The notes beneath the pieces are model-generated. The model did not search any database and was not told the DNA's origin. It was given only the letters and a program-made list of their open reading frames with translations. A DNA stretch of 64,000 nt from Zea mays (Eukaryota > Streptophyta > Magnoliopsida > Poales > Poaceae), in the NCBI RefSeq assembly GCF_902167145.1, contig NC_050097.1, positions 111,261,982 to 111,325,981 of the forward strand, written 5' to 3'. The position numbers were made by a program, and so were the translations under genes. Positions 10,844 to 21,760 of the stretch are shown here, in pieces. How positions within the stretch are numbered: position 1 is the stretch's first letter; the number at the start of each line of letters is the position of its first letter.

Positions 10844-12297
10844 CTAATGAATGCAATGAGTAAGATATATGTATGGCATGATATGCAAATTAGCTATGGC
10901 GGAACCACCCGAATTATTCCAGCTTAAGTGCCTAAGTCACGCCTCAGGGGCCGTAACACACTTAAATCGGAATAACCCGTCAGTCCCTCAGATCTAGTCT
11001 GATAGAGCCACTTAACCAGGATCAAATTCCACAATCTCACTCAAAGGTGAGTCACAGAAGAAATACAATAAAACAGGAAACCTCAAATTAAGTGCTGAAT
11101 TATTACATAGATCGGAGTTTTTGAGTAGCAAATAAGAGTTCACGAAATAAAATGCAGCGTATAATCGATGTCGTCGGTATCGAGGAAATGGGCAAGGCCT
11201 AGCCCACTACTCCTCGTGCTCCTCTCCTGCCGGAGCAGCATCCCACTCGACCGTCCAACCCGGTGGCAGGGTAGTAGGCCAAGTCACACCATCAACCATT
11301 TTCTGAATGGTACCTGCAAAAATTATGCCACAAGCAAGGCTGAGTATACTAATACTCAGCTAGACTTACCCGGTGTGAGGAGTCTACTCCTCTACCTCTA
11401 GACAATGCAGCTGTTTGGCTGAGGGGGTTTGGTTTGCCAAAAGCACTAGCTGTTTCTAAAATCAATTTTTAGCTTTTCAATTTCTATCATCATTAACTTA
11501 GCTAGATTTGCTCCTTCTAAGCATACATGGTGACAATCATTTAGTTCAATCAACAAGTTATCTCATGTAACCTCATTTCACTTCTTACTCAATGCAGTAC
11601 AAGGGGTCAAGCAGTCTCATTAGCTGTGAGAAGCAGACGATTCAAATCGAGTTTTAACCTTGCAAGGTAAACTTAAACACACTGCATGTCAGGGTACTCT
11701 GACCCCACACATGACAACCGTCCCCATCGATTCCCCGTTCGCGTCCAGGCCTCACCGCCTTGGCATACAATGCTCCACTGACCCCGGTTGCCGCGTGCAG
11801 TGACCGCACTTGTACCCACCATAGCTAGCATGGGAGACCCAGTCTCAGGTCGCATGAGGGTTAAAGTCTGCGCCCGGCTTCACTCAGGTACTCGGTTTAC
11901 CGGTTACCATTTTTCCCGGCATGTGCTTAGTACGTTCAACGCTTGACTCAGGTATCCACACATTAATCCTTAATTCCTTTTTCCCGTCTCATGGACAAGG
12001 CATCCTCCCTGGATCCAAGTCCATAAACTAACATAGATCCCGTTATCAAGATGAATACAATCAATTCCTGACCTCGCGCGAGCGCTAGAAAAATCACTCG
12101 ACTTCTACCGAGATCCTGATTAGCAAGCAGCTACTCGACCTAGCATACTAGTATTCATCTCAAAAAGGAATCCTAAGTTCATGCAACTAGAGGTTTCAAG
12201 CAACTCCTACACTTAAGTGCACATTACAATCCTACAAGCATTAAGTGTAGTAAAGTAGCATATAATAATACGGTTATGCATATAAATCGGGGCTTGC

Positions 12298-12420
12298 CTT
12301 CAATAGCTGGGGCTGCAGGGAGATCCTCGATAGCAGCCTCGGAAGCTTGCTCCTGGTCCTCCTCTTGGACAGATCCTTGCTCGGGGATGAGCACGTACTC
12401 TCCGTCGGCAAGATTACAAT
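12298..12420 (-). other. Predicted leader exon 2 in the E1 3' LTR
   Basis: 123 nt with acceptor CATTAG before it and GAAG|GCAAGC after it. Free of ATG. Two of the three frames are open throughout. It is identical in layout to 23167-23289 in the 5' LTR. Confidence 0.5.
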
Positions 12421-14705
12421 CTAATGAATGCAGTGCGTAAGATACATGCATGATATGATATGTGCTTTAGAAATTACAACTTTTGATGGTGTATGATCTA
12501 CTTGAGTTAGATAAAGTTAAACCTTACTTATGTAAGACCTTTGGGTGGTATACTTGGTAAATTGGGTCAAACTTAGCTAAGGTAAGTGGTAGGTTTATTT
12601 TCTTTGGGGTTCCATTGAATTCTTTTTAAAGCCTTAGTGAGTTTGACAAGAATTCAAGTTGGACTTATTGGAGTGAGATTTATTTCTCCCTTCTTTTTCT
12701 TTATTCTCTTGAAGTTTTTGGAGTGGGTTTGAACTACAAGTTATCTTAGTAAATTTCCAAAACTTCTGTAAAAATTACAGTGGCTTATTACTGGTGTAAA
12801 ATTATCTGTCTCAAAATTTGGGGTTCAAAAAGTGAATAGTTTTCTCTGGACAAAAATACCAAATTTTAGGGCAGAAGGGGTGATTTGAACTACAACCATC
12901 AATTAATAGTAGGTAATTCTCTAAGACTTATTTTTGCTGGCATTTAGATGCTATAACATGACCTGGCACAGAATTCTAGTCATTAATTCTTATTAGTTAT
13001 TTTACTGGGATTTTCTAAGGTTCTTGGCCCAAGGGGTGCTTTCTACTACCACTATATTTGAAAAATATAAAACAACAAACTTCTGATTTTTCTTAGCTTC
13101 TATTTTGTGCAAGAGCAATCATTCTGAAGTTTGGCATCTTTTTGCTTAAGGGAAGGGGTGGTATGCATTAATTGGATTAAATGGCCTTTCTTATAAAATA
13201 TTAGCAATAGGTATTATTTTGCATCTTTTTAATGGGTTTGCATTTTTCTCTGGTGGCCTATCTCATTATTGACCTAGCAAAATTTTATTTGCCCATTATT
13301 GCATTATTATGGGTTATTCATGATTTATTTAGAAAATGACTCGTTATCATATTACACTTATTTACCCTACTTAAAATGATGGGCTAGGGTGTTCATTATT
13401 TTTGCAGTAGGGTTTTGTTGGTTATAAGTCCACTAGATTTTTATTATCAATTTTGGGTCTGGTTTTGTAATTCTACTAATTGATTTCTAGTTGGAATAAT
13501 GCTAAATAACACATTCCACTTTAAAACTGATCTGGCCTAGAGGTTCCTTTATTTTTCTTAGGTTCTCTGTTACTTAAGTAAACTAGGAAAAATATATTCA
13601 CTCACTGTTCATTAATTTCTAATGCCTTTCTGATTTTCCTAAGTTTTGGGCAGAAATGACTTTTAATGGATATCTACACTATATTCTTCAATACTGGGGT
13701 TCTTACTATTTTTAAACAGTGCTTAAATGAGGGTTGAACATCTACAAATTTTCTTAGGTTCAGCACAGAAGGAAAACTAATTTCCCTTAATTAAACAAGG
13801 TTTGGTCAGTTTCTGTTTTTAATTTTAAACTCTAAAAATTAGAACAAAAGCATAAGGTTCATTATTTTTAAATGATAGCTCATATTATTCAGGGTCTAGC
13901 AAAATTAGTTTGACAACTTTTGCTTAAGAATTCATCAAGTTATGGATTTTCTAAGTTCTTTGTTTATTAAAAATATTAAACAGAATTGATTAAATGGAAA
14001 CTACTTTGCAACGGGGTCCCTGGCGGGTGTTTTAAGTTTTCCTCACAGATGAGTCCCTGGGCTACTATTCAAATGAGTCACTGACATTGCAGAAAACCCC
14101 CTAGGTTCTTCTAATCCTAACCCGAGGTCCTTTCCCCAATTTGAACAGTGCCCGCGGTGGAAGAAAGGGCGGAGGGGCTTACCAGCGGCGAGATTGCTCC
14201 GGTGAGGTGGTCGAGGACATAGGGGAGGTCTCGGAGATCACAACGATGTGCGGGTCGCCGTCGGGGGTGGTCGGAGTTGGCCGGTCCGCGTGCGCAGGCG
14301 GGGGAGCTCGTCGACGGCGAGGAGTCCGACCTATCCAGGGCAAAATTGACCAATCAAACGGGTCAGAGAGCTTCACCAGGGATCAAGGAAGGTGTGCGCG
14401 CGAGGAATTGAAGAATGGCTCACCGGAGAGCTCGGTCCACGCGTGCAGGCGGGCGACCGAAGTCCGGCGAGGGTGATCTCGGGCTTCCGGTGAAGTTCTG
14501 CCGGGTTCGAGGGCTTGGAGAGCTTCACGGGCCTATGGTGGAGCTAACCGAAGCACTGGCGCGACTTGAGGGCGACTGGAGTGGGCTGGCCACGGTGGCC
14601 GAAGCTCTGGCGGCAATGGCGGGCGGAAAAGAGCTCGCCGGAGCTAAGGGGGGTGGCTGGCCGGTGATGGTGAGCGCGGGGAGGAGTGAGGCACGCCCGG
14701 GGAGG

Positions 14706-14712
14706 CTTTATA
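14706..14712 (-). promoter_or_regulatory. TATA box of the E1 3' LTR
   Basis: TATAAAG in a CCTATAAAGCC context on the minus strand, at the boundary between AT-rich U3 and the GC-rich downstream block. It is conserved in the 5' LTR (25574-25580) and in solo LTR S3 (34673-34679). Confidence 0.7.
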
Positions 14713-15573
14713 GGCGCGGGCGAGCACAGCCGAGGACGGGGCTCTGACAAGCGCTCGGGGTGTGCGCGGCGAACGCCAGTGCGCGCTCTGGCGCCTGGCA
14801 CAGCGTCGAGCATGAGGCAGCGCAGAGAGAGGTCGAGTTCAAGCGCGGATTGGCTCCAAATCTTTGAGATTTTGGCCATAATCCCGTTGAGAGATCTCTT
14901 CCTCTCAGGTCCCCTTGTCATTTATGTGTGGAGGCTAGCAGGTTTGGTTGACTGGATTAGGAGATAGAGAGGGAAGAAATCTGGTTTGTCTCACTGCCGC
15001 ACATAGGGAGAAGATCTCTGGTTTGACGTGTCCGAGGCACGCGTCCCAATGCCATCTTCTGGCAGGCGACAGAGGGGTTAGTTAGGCACGTTTTTGTTAA
15101 TGGGGTCATTAGGATTTGAGTTAGGGATCAAGGTGAACACGCTTGATCTTTGGCTCAAGGTCTAAAATTCAGAATTCTGAAATTCAGAATTTCCTATTGA
15201 GTCCCCACATGAGAAGCTTGCTTGGGGTTTTATTTGAATTATTTTGGCCAAGCTTCTTCAATATTTATTGTTGCTTATGAAATATACTTCAATGTTTATA
15301 ATTGGCCCAAGCCATGATTCTAAATTTTTCATACCATTTTCCCCATTCTCTTGAATTTTGCTCATAGGGCTCAATTAGGGTTTTTGTTGGGGTTGCACAT
15401 TTTGCCTTTTTGAAAAACCCATTTGTTTTGAACATGATACTTTTAAGTATAGGCTTGGTGGATCCTTTATTCTTAAGTCAATTTGATGTTCATACTTAAA
15501 TTTGGTTCACATAAGATGATGGTTCATGGGTTAGCACTTTGAGAGAAACCCTAGGTGACACTGGGGTGTCACA

Positions 15574-15590
15574 GCCTTCCCCCCTTAAAG
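15574..15590 (-). other. E1 polypurine tract
   Basis: Minus strand AAGGGGGGAAGGC directly before the 3' LTR, the primer for plus-strand DNA synthesis. The equivalent in E2 is at 29513-29529. Confidence 0.85.
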
Positions 15591-15823
15591 GAATCTCGTC
15601 CCGAGATTCGGGCCAGAGTCCTCCCGGGGTGAAGCGAAGGGTGAGACTTATAGGAAGTGGGTGATTATTGTTATTATTAGAGCAAACTGCTCTTCGAATG
15701 TCATTCTCTTTGCAACTTCAGAAGGAAGTCCTTCTTAAATTTGTTTCATGATTACTTTATCCTGAATTAAGATTATATCTTTGGAATTTAGATTCGAAGG
15801 GCAGGAGGAGGGGTTGGGTGTGA

Positions 15824-17222
15824 TTACGTACCAGTTTCCTTAGGTAGGCAATCGGGGAAGTTGGATCTCAAGAATTCCTCGGTTTCCCAAGTAGCTTCTT
15901 CCTCTGAGTGATTACTCCACTGGACCTTGTACATCTTGATCGATTTAGCCCGAGTTGGTCTTTCCTTGCAATCCAGAATCTTGGAAGGGTACTCTTGGTA
16001 CGATAGATCTGGTTCTATCTCCAATTCTGGCTCTGCTATGATCTCGGTCGGCAATCGAACACAGTTCTTCAGCTGAGATACATGGAACACACTATGAATG
16101 GTGGACATTTTTGAAGGTAACTTTAACTTATATGCCACGGGTCCACATGCTTCGATGATCTCATAAGGTCCAATGTAACGAGGGGCTAGCTTGCCTTTAA
16201 TTCCAAACCTCTGCACTCCCTTGGTGGGTGATACCTTGAGGTACACGAAATCTCCCACCTTGAACTGGAGAGGTTTCCTTCTTCTATCATGGTAACTCTT
16301 CTGCCTGGCCTGAGCAGCTTCTAGATTCTTCCTGATTAGTTTGACCTTCCTTTCGGCTTCAGTCACTAAGTCAGGTCCAAAAACTCCTCTCTCTCCAGGT
16401 TGAGACCAATTGAGTGGTGTCCTGCACCTTCTTCCATAGAGAGCTTCGAAGGGTGCCATCTTTAGGCTGGATTGGTAACTGTTGTTATAAGCAAACTCTG
16501 CCAAGGAGAGGTGCTTATCCCAGTTCTTGCCACAATTGATCGCACAAGCTCTCAGCATATCTTCTAGAATTTGGTTTACTCTTTCCGTCTGACCATCAGT
16601 CTGTAGGTGGTAAGCTGAACTTCTGATTAGCTTAGTTCCCAAAGACTCCTGCAGTTGTTCCCAAAATCTGGCAACAAATTGGGCTCCTCGGTCAGAAACA
16701 ATGGTCCGAGGTAATCCGTGCAAACACACGATCCGGTCAATATACAATTCTGCATACTTCTGAGCCTTATTAGTGGTGTGCACAGGAAGAAAATGTGCCA
16801 CTTTCGTCAGTCGGTCCACAATAACCCAAATCGAATCATGATGACGAGAGGTGTTGGGTAGACCCACAATGAAATCCATACTGATGTCATCCCATTTCCA
16901 TGAAGGTATAGATAGGGGTTGCAAAGCTCCAGCTGATTTCAAGTGGCTTGCCTTTACCCTCTGACAGGTGTCACATTCCGATACGTAATGGGCTATCTCC
17001 CTCTTCATTCTGGTCCACCAATACAAAGGTTTCAGATCATGGTACATTTTGGTGCTTCTCGGATGCATAGAGAATTTGGAGAGATGAGCCTCATCCAAGA
17101 TTTTCCTCTTGAGGTCCTAGTTTTTAGGAATCACTAATCTGCTTTTGAACCATAACACACATTTTTCATCTTGGCAGAAACAACTATACTTCTCAATCTT
17201 CTGATGGAGATTCTTCTTGATA
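15824..17222 (-). pseudogene. E1 integrase with C-terminal chromodomain
   Basis: A 424-residue open frame (15824-17098) holds the whole enzyme. A zinc-binding HHCC (H5, H12, C42, C45) is followed by the catalytic core with D75 (SMDFIVGL), D136 (VSDRGAQF) and E172 (TDGQTERV), the D,D-35-E spacing. The GPY module is at 308-315 (YIGPYEII) and a chromodomain at about 369-418 (VQWSNHSEEEATWE). Chromodomains of this type bind modified histone tails and steer insertion in Tekay/Del chromoviruses. Upstream, between 17098 and 17222, the link to RNase H holds two stops (17225 and about 17115). H164-L165 stands where HPQTDGQTE is usual. Apart from those breaks this is the best kept domain of E1. Confidence 0.9.
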
Positions 17223-17224
17223 AT

Positions 17225-18757
17225 CTACACTCCCTTGTCACTGAGCTGGGCCATGATGATCTGGTCTTGCAAAGCTGGCTCAACAGAAATGTGAGACAAC
17301 GAACCAGAAGGAATCACTTCTATTTGCATCTTGCTCAACTCATCACACAAGGTGTTAATGCGAGAATCCATCAGAATACAATTGCATTGCAACTTCCGAC
17401 TCAAGGCATCTGCTACCACATTGGCCTTTCCTGGGTGATAATGTACCTCCAGGTCATAATCCTTGATCAGCTCTAGCCATCTTCTCTGCCTCATGTTGAG
17501 ATCAGCCTGAGTAAAGATGTACTTAAGGCTCTTATGATCAGTGAAGATGTTGCAGTGGGTTCCCATTAAATAGTGCCTCCACATTTTTAATGCATGAACC
17601 ACTGCTGCCAACTCGAAGTCATGAGTGGGATAATTTTGCTCGTGAGGCCTGAGTGCTCTTGAGGCATAAGCAATGACTCGATTGTCTTGCATTAAGACAC
17701 AACCTAGTCCAGTGCCAGAGGCATCACAATATACATCAAAAGGCTTGCTGTTGTCGGGTTGCGCTAACACTGGTGCTATGGTCAGATGCTGCCTTAATGC
17801 ATGGAAGGCATCTTCGCACTTCTGACTCCAAACAAACTTGGCTTCTTTCTTCAGCAACTCAGTTATAGGCTTCGCAATTCGAGAGAAATCTGGAATAAAT
17901 CTTTGGTAATAACCAGCTAATCCCAGAAAACTCCGAATTTGACGGACAGTCGTTGGTGGCTTCCAGTTCATCACCTCTTGCACTTTATCAGGATCAACAG
18001 CTATTCCTGCCTGAGAGATAGTGTGACCCAAGAATTTGATTTCCTTCAGCCAAAAATCACACTTGGACAACTTGCCATAAAGGTGGTGCTCTCGCAGACG
18101 TTGAAGCACTACATGCAAATGCCCGGCATGTTCTTCTTCGTTCCTTGAGTACACCAAGATATCATCGATGAAAACCACTATGAATTTGTCCAATTCAGGC
18201 ATGAAAACAGAATTCATCAGATACATGAAATATGCTGGTGCATTTGTCAGCCCGAATGACATCACCAAAAATTCATATAGCCCGTATCTGGTTGAGAATG
18301 TCGTCTTCGGAATATCGCTTGCTCGTATCTTGATCTGATGGTAGCCAGAGCGAAGGTCTATTTTGGAAAACACCTTGGCCCCGACCAACTGGTCAAAAAG
18401 AACATCAATACGAGGCAAAGGATACTTGTTCTTGATAGTTACCGCATTAAGAGGGCGGTAATCTATACACAGCCTCAAGCTTTCATTCTTCTTCTTCACA
18501 AATAGTGCTGGACATCCCCAAGGCGAAGTACTTGGGCGAATAAATCCCTTATCCAGTAACTCTTGCAATTGCTTCTTCAATTCTGCCAACTCAGCGGGTG
18601 GCATTCGGTAGGGCCTCTTGGAAATTGGTGTCGTTCCCGGTTGCAACTCGATGGCAAATTCAATATCCCGGTCCGGTGGCATTCCTGGCAATTCATCAGG
18701 AAAGACATCTGCATATTCGCAGACCACTGGGATATTTTTAAGAGGTAACTCCGTCAT
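17225..18757 (-). pseudogene. E1 reverse transcriptase and RNase H
   Basis: A 510-residue frame. RT motifs: [15 protein letters not shown] (about 95-109), [15 protein letters not shown] (130-144), [18 protein letters not shown] (164-181) and the catalytic [10 protein letters not shown] with D198/D199. Connection [15 protein letters not shown] (278-292). RNase H: D345 (FDVYCDAS), E382 (HDFELAAV), D407 (IFTDHKSL) and D450 (VVADALSR), so all four acidic residues are present. The frame ends in a TAG where the sister element E2 has a Gln codon, leaving integrase separate. It also begins after a TAG that cuts it from the protease. In the family this is one polyprotein. Confidence 0.92.
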
Positions 18758-18772
18758 AGAGAAAGCACATGA

Positions 18773-20251
18773 CTAAGTAGAACCCTGACTGGGCAGAATT
18801 AAGGTGAAGTTCCCACAGAACGGAGAATTAACTTCCACGGTACGGCTGGCTACATCAAGCACAACTTGGTGCAAGGTCATCCAATTAGCTCCCAGAATAA
18901 TGTCCACATTTTCCAAACCCAACACAAGAAGAGTGGTTTTGACAATGTGGCTCCCTAGTTGAATAGGCACACTTTGGTTTAATTGATTAGTCGAAATTTT
19001 ACCCCCAGGTGTGACTATCATGAATGACCCTTTTGAGTGAGAGAATGGCAGTTCACATTTAGCACTGAACTTCTGGCTAATGAAACTATGAGATGCACCA
19101 AAATCAAATAGAATTAAAGCAGGTTGATTATAAACTGAAAAGATATCGGTCATGATAGGAGCTCCCTCAGGTACTTCCTCCAGAGTAGTGAAGTTGAGCT
19201 TCCCTTGCCTGACTTGTACCTTATGCTTTCTTCCCTTGTCTTGATTTGGTGCTGGCATCTGCCTCTGCTGGTTCCTAGGACAATTCTTGGCATTGTGGCC
19301 CACATTGCCACAAGTGAAACACTTGTTCCCATTGCCCTGGCGGAACTGCTGCTGCTGCGGAGGCTGATTGTTCCTTGGAGCGGGAGCTGGAAAGCGGCTG
19401 GGTGCCGGCTGCTGCTGCTGAGGTGGCCTGATCACCCATCTGCCTGCCTGCTGCTGGAAACCCCTGCTCTGATTGTGAGAAACAATCCGGAACCTCTGGG
19501 CCTAAGCGGATGGTGCTGCCATTGGTGCCTTTCTCTTCTTCTCTGCCCGGTGAGCTACAATGCAGTCCTCTTGGGAGATGGCTATGTTGACCAACTCATT
19601 GAAGCTATCAGCCCGGACAGTGTTGAGTCGTTCCCGCAGCTTGGTATTAAGACCCCTGCGGAAGCAGTCTCTCTTCTTTTCATCAGAATCAGCATGGTAC
19701 CCTGCATACTGGCACAAGTCGTTGAAGGCTTGCGCATATTGCAGTACCGTGCGGGTTCCTTGATTAAGGGCCAGAAATTCATTCAGCTTCCGATCAAGAA
19801 TGCCAGCTGGGATGTGGTGTCCTCTGAAGGCAGTCTTGAATTCCTCCCAAGACACTTCACGATCAGCGGGGAGCATAGCACGGAAGTGGTCCCACCAAGT
19901 CCGAGCAGATCCGCGAAGCTGCTACGCGGCGAAGCGAGTCTTGGTAGCATCAGGGCAGTCTCTCGTAAGGAGGGGAAACTTGGACTCGACGACGCGAAGC
20001 CACACGTCGGCGTCCAACGGATCCTCTGCCTTGGTGAACAAGGGTGGCTGCGTGCTCAGAAACTCCTGGTAAGTTGCCATTGTCGGAGGTCGTTGATGCT
20101 GGCCTCCACCATGCTGCTGAGGGTGGGGCTGGCGCTGCAAGAGCTGTCGTAGAATCTCATTCTGCTGGGCCATCAGCTCCTGCACTGTGGGAGCTGGAGG
20201 AGGTGGCGGGGGAACCTGCTCGTTATGCCCGCGACGCTGCCTAGCTGCCAT
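18773..20251 (-). pseudogene. E1 gag and protease
   Basis: Start chosen at the ATG 20251-20249 (MAARQRRGHNEQ), which lies exactly after a TCTGTTTTCAG acceptor-like sequence. Gag reads LFTKAEDPLDADVWLRVVES and WEEFKTAFRGHHIP (retrotransposon gag domain), has one TAG at about 19922-19924 (CAG in E2) and another near 19502, then a CCHC zinc knuckle CFTCGNVGHNAKNC near 19300-19340. The protease follows; its active site reads LFDFGASHSF, so the D-S-G triad is D-F-G. Its second half is VDIILGANWM. A stop at 18773 separates it from RT. Gag packages element RNA and protease cuts the polyprotein; neither can be made intact here. Confidence 0.88.
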
Positions 20252-20510
20252 CTGAAAACAGAGATTGCCGCCATTGTTATCCCAACTCACAGTTTCGAAC
20301 GACAAGATATCATCTCATATGGAAGGAAAAATGCCATAGTCATAATATTAGGTTCGAAATGAAGATAACATAATGACAAACATCCCACAGATTTCAAAAG
20401 TTCACAGGGTTACATCAATCAGGGGAAGGTACCTGTAAGCCTAGTCCAAAATCTGACATTAACTAAGCTCGCATAGGTTTCTATTCGCCTAAAAGTGTCG
20501 AAGTGACTGT

Positions 20511-21385
20511 TTAACCCTGAGCGGTGGAAGCGACACTAGATACGGGTGAAGGAGGCATCGCGGAGGTAGTCCCATTGGCACCAGGGGCTGGTCCTAGCTC
20601 CTCAGGAGCCTCTTCTCCCTCGCTTCCGGCTTCATTGGCCTCCATCTCCAAGTGGTGCATGTCCAGGTGGTCATTCGCTTCTTCGAGTTCCCTCTGCACA
20701 TCGTGAAGCTGGTTCTCCAAGACATCAATGGTGTTGTCTTGGATCTCCACCTGCTGCTCCAAGGTGGTAATGCGCTGGCTCAGCCTTTCCACCTGCAGAT
20801 CCTTCTCTACCAACTCGGTGGATAAATCGACCACAAAATCTTCCTGACTGTCGAGAGTGAGCTTGGCGGTTTGAGCGATGTTAGCAAGGTGTGCCATAGC
20901 GTCGCTCTGAAGGGCCTGAAGGCGGTACATCGCACTCATGCACTGAACGGTGACCCTCCCAACCAAGTCAGGATATATTGCCCAAACATCCTTCACATGG
21001 CTCACGCGATTACACCACATGGGATCATCTCTCTTCTCAGCAGGGAAGAGTCCCAAGGGGTGCATCACCATCTCCAGGGGATGGTAGCCACAAAAAGTCG
21101 TCAGAGTCTTCATGGCTGCTGCTTCGATGGTGTCGTCCGTCCTGAGTCCAATCGTCTCAGAATCAAGAGAACTCCAACCCGGCTGAAGGGGATGAGCCTC
21201 CAAAGTCAGCCAGACCCAACAACAAGGTACCCGATGCTCCTCATACAACTGCACTGTGTACAAAGGGGCGTAGGGTAACCGGCGGAGTTAAGCACTTCCC
21301 ACAAGATGGAAGGAAAGCCATCGCGGGAAAGGAAGTCAGAACTGAAACGAGTGTCTCCTCCACTAGCGGGGGTGGGTGAATTCAT
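20511..21385 (-). pseudogene. ORF0 of E1: extra coiled-coil protein upstream of gag
   Basis: An ORF of about 290 residues between the PBS and gag. The ATG at 21385-21383 (MNSPTPASGG) follows an acceptor-like CCCTTCCGCAG. The N-terminal part (SSDFLSRDGFPSILWEVLN, then QLYEEHRVP and HPLEMVMHPLGLFP) is unlike gag or env. The C-terminal part is a long heptad-rich helix (LSQRITTLEQQVEIQDNTID), then an acidic EAGSEGEEAPEELGP and a Ser/Pro tail. One base is missing near 21268 relative to E2, shifting the frame. The sister element E2 encodes the same protein at 45909-46796. I recognise no known domain. Extra ORFs upstream of gag are known in other gypsy lineages; function here is unknown. Confidence 0.75.
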
Positions 21386-21747
21386 CTGCGGAAGGGAATC
21401 AAAGGTAAAGATTATGGTGGAAGGAAAAAAGAGAAAGAGGGCCCGAATGGTTTTAAAGGAAGTGGGTTAGCTCAAGTTTTAATTCCCTTTTGTGTTTATA
21501 ATGCATGCATGCTAAAAGGTAACGCCTCCTCTCCAAACAATAGGGTGCTCTTAGGGCATCCAAAAAAGAAGTCTAAGTACTGGCCCACGGGGCCTGCTCA
21601 ATTAGCCACCTATTTCTCCCTCTATACCTAAAGCCTTTTGTCCTAGGTCTAGCGGTCTAGTCCTGGCGATCCATAGCAGTTTCTAGGCAAGTTTTAGATT
21701 TTGAAAATTGGTATTCATGGTTTATTGTCCTTCTCTGTGGTGGAATT

Positions 21748-21760
21748 TGCTCCGATACCA
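21748..21760 (-). other. E1 primer-binding site
   Basis: Minus strand TGGTATCGGAGCA, complementary to the 3' end of initiator Met tRNA with one G for A. It starts two bases (GC) after the 5' LTR end. Confidence 0.9.

Larger units (their letters stand above)
10895..15573 (-). repeat. E1 3' LTR
   Basis: 4679 bp, plus-strand ends TATGGCGGAACC and GGGGTGTCACA. Structure read on the minus strand: U3 about 15573-14713, TATA box 14706-14712, GC-rich block about 14680-14183, AT-rich block 14182-12421, 123-nt conserved segment 12420-12298, and a remainder of about 1.4 kb to the 3' end. Its only large difference in design from the 5' LTR is the terminal dinucleotide (TA here, TG in the 5' copy, plus-strand sense). 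Confidence 0.95.

Noticed and set aside
14117..14476. GC-rich frames on both strands repeated in each E1/E2-family LTR (also near 25008-25343 and 34107-34319)
   Set aside because: The sense-strand frames start at TTG or GTG, not ATG, directly after stops. The phase agreement with the 123-nt exon is interesting but a coding role has no start codon, so I kept only the exon call.
19205..20152. Long plus-strand frame of 315 codons
   Set aside because: It lies antisense to E1 gag and mirrors its codon structure; no start context or homologous product.
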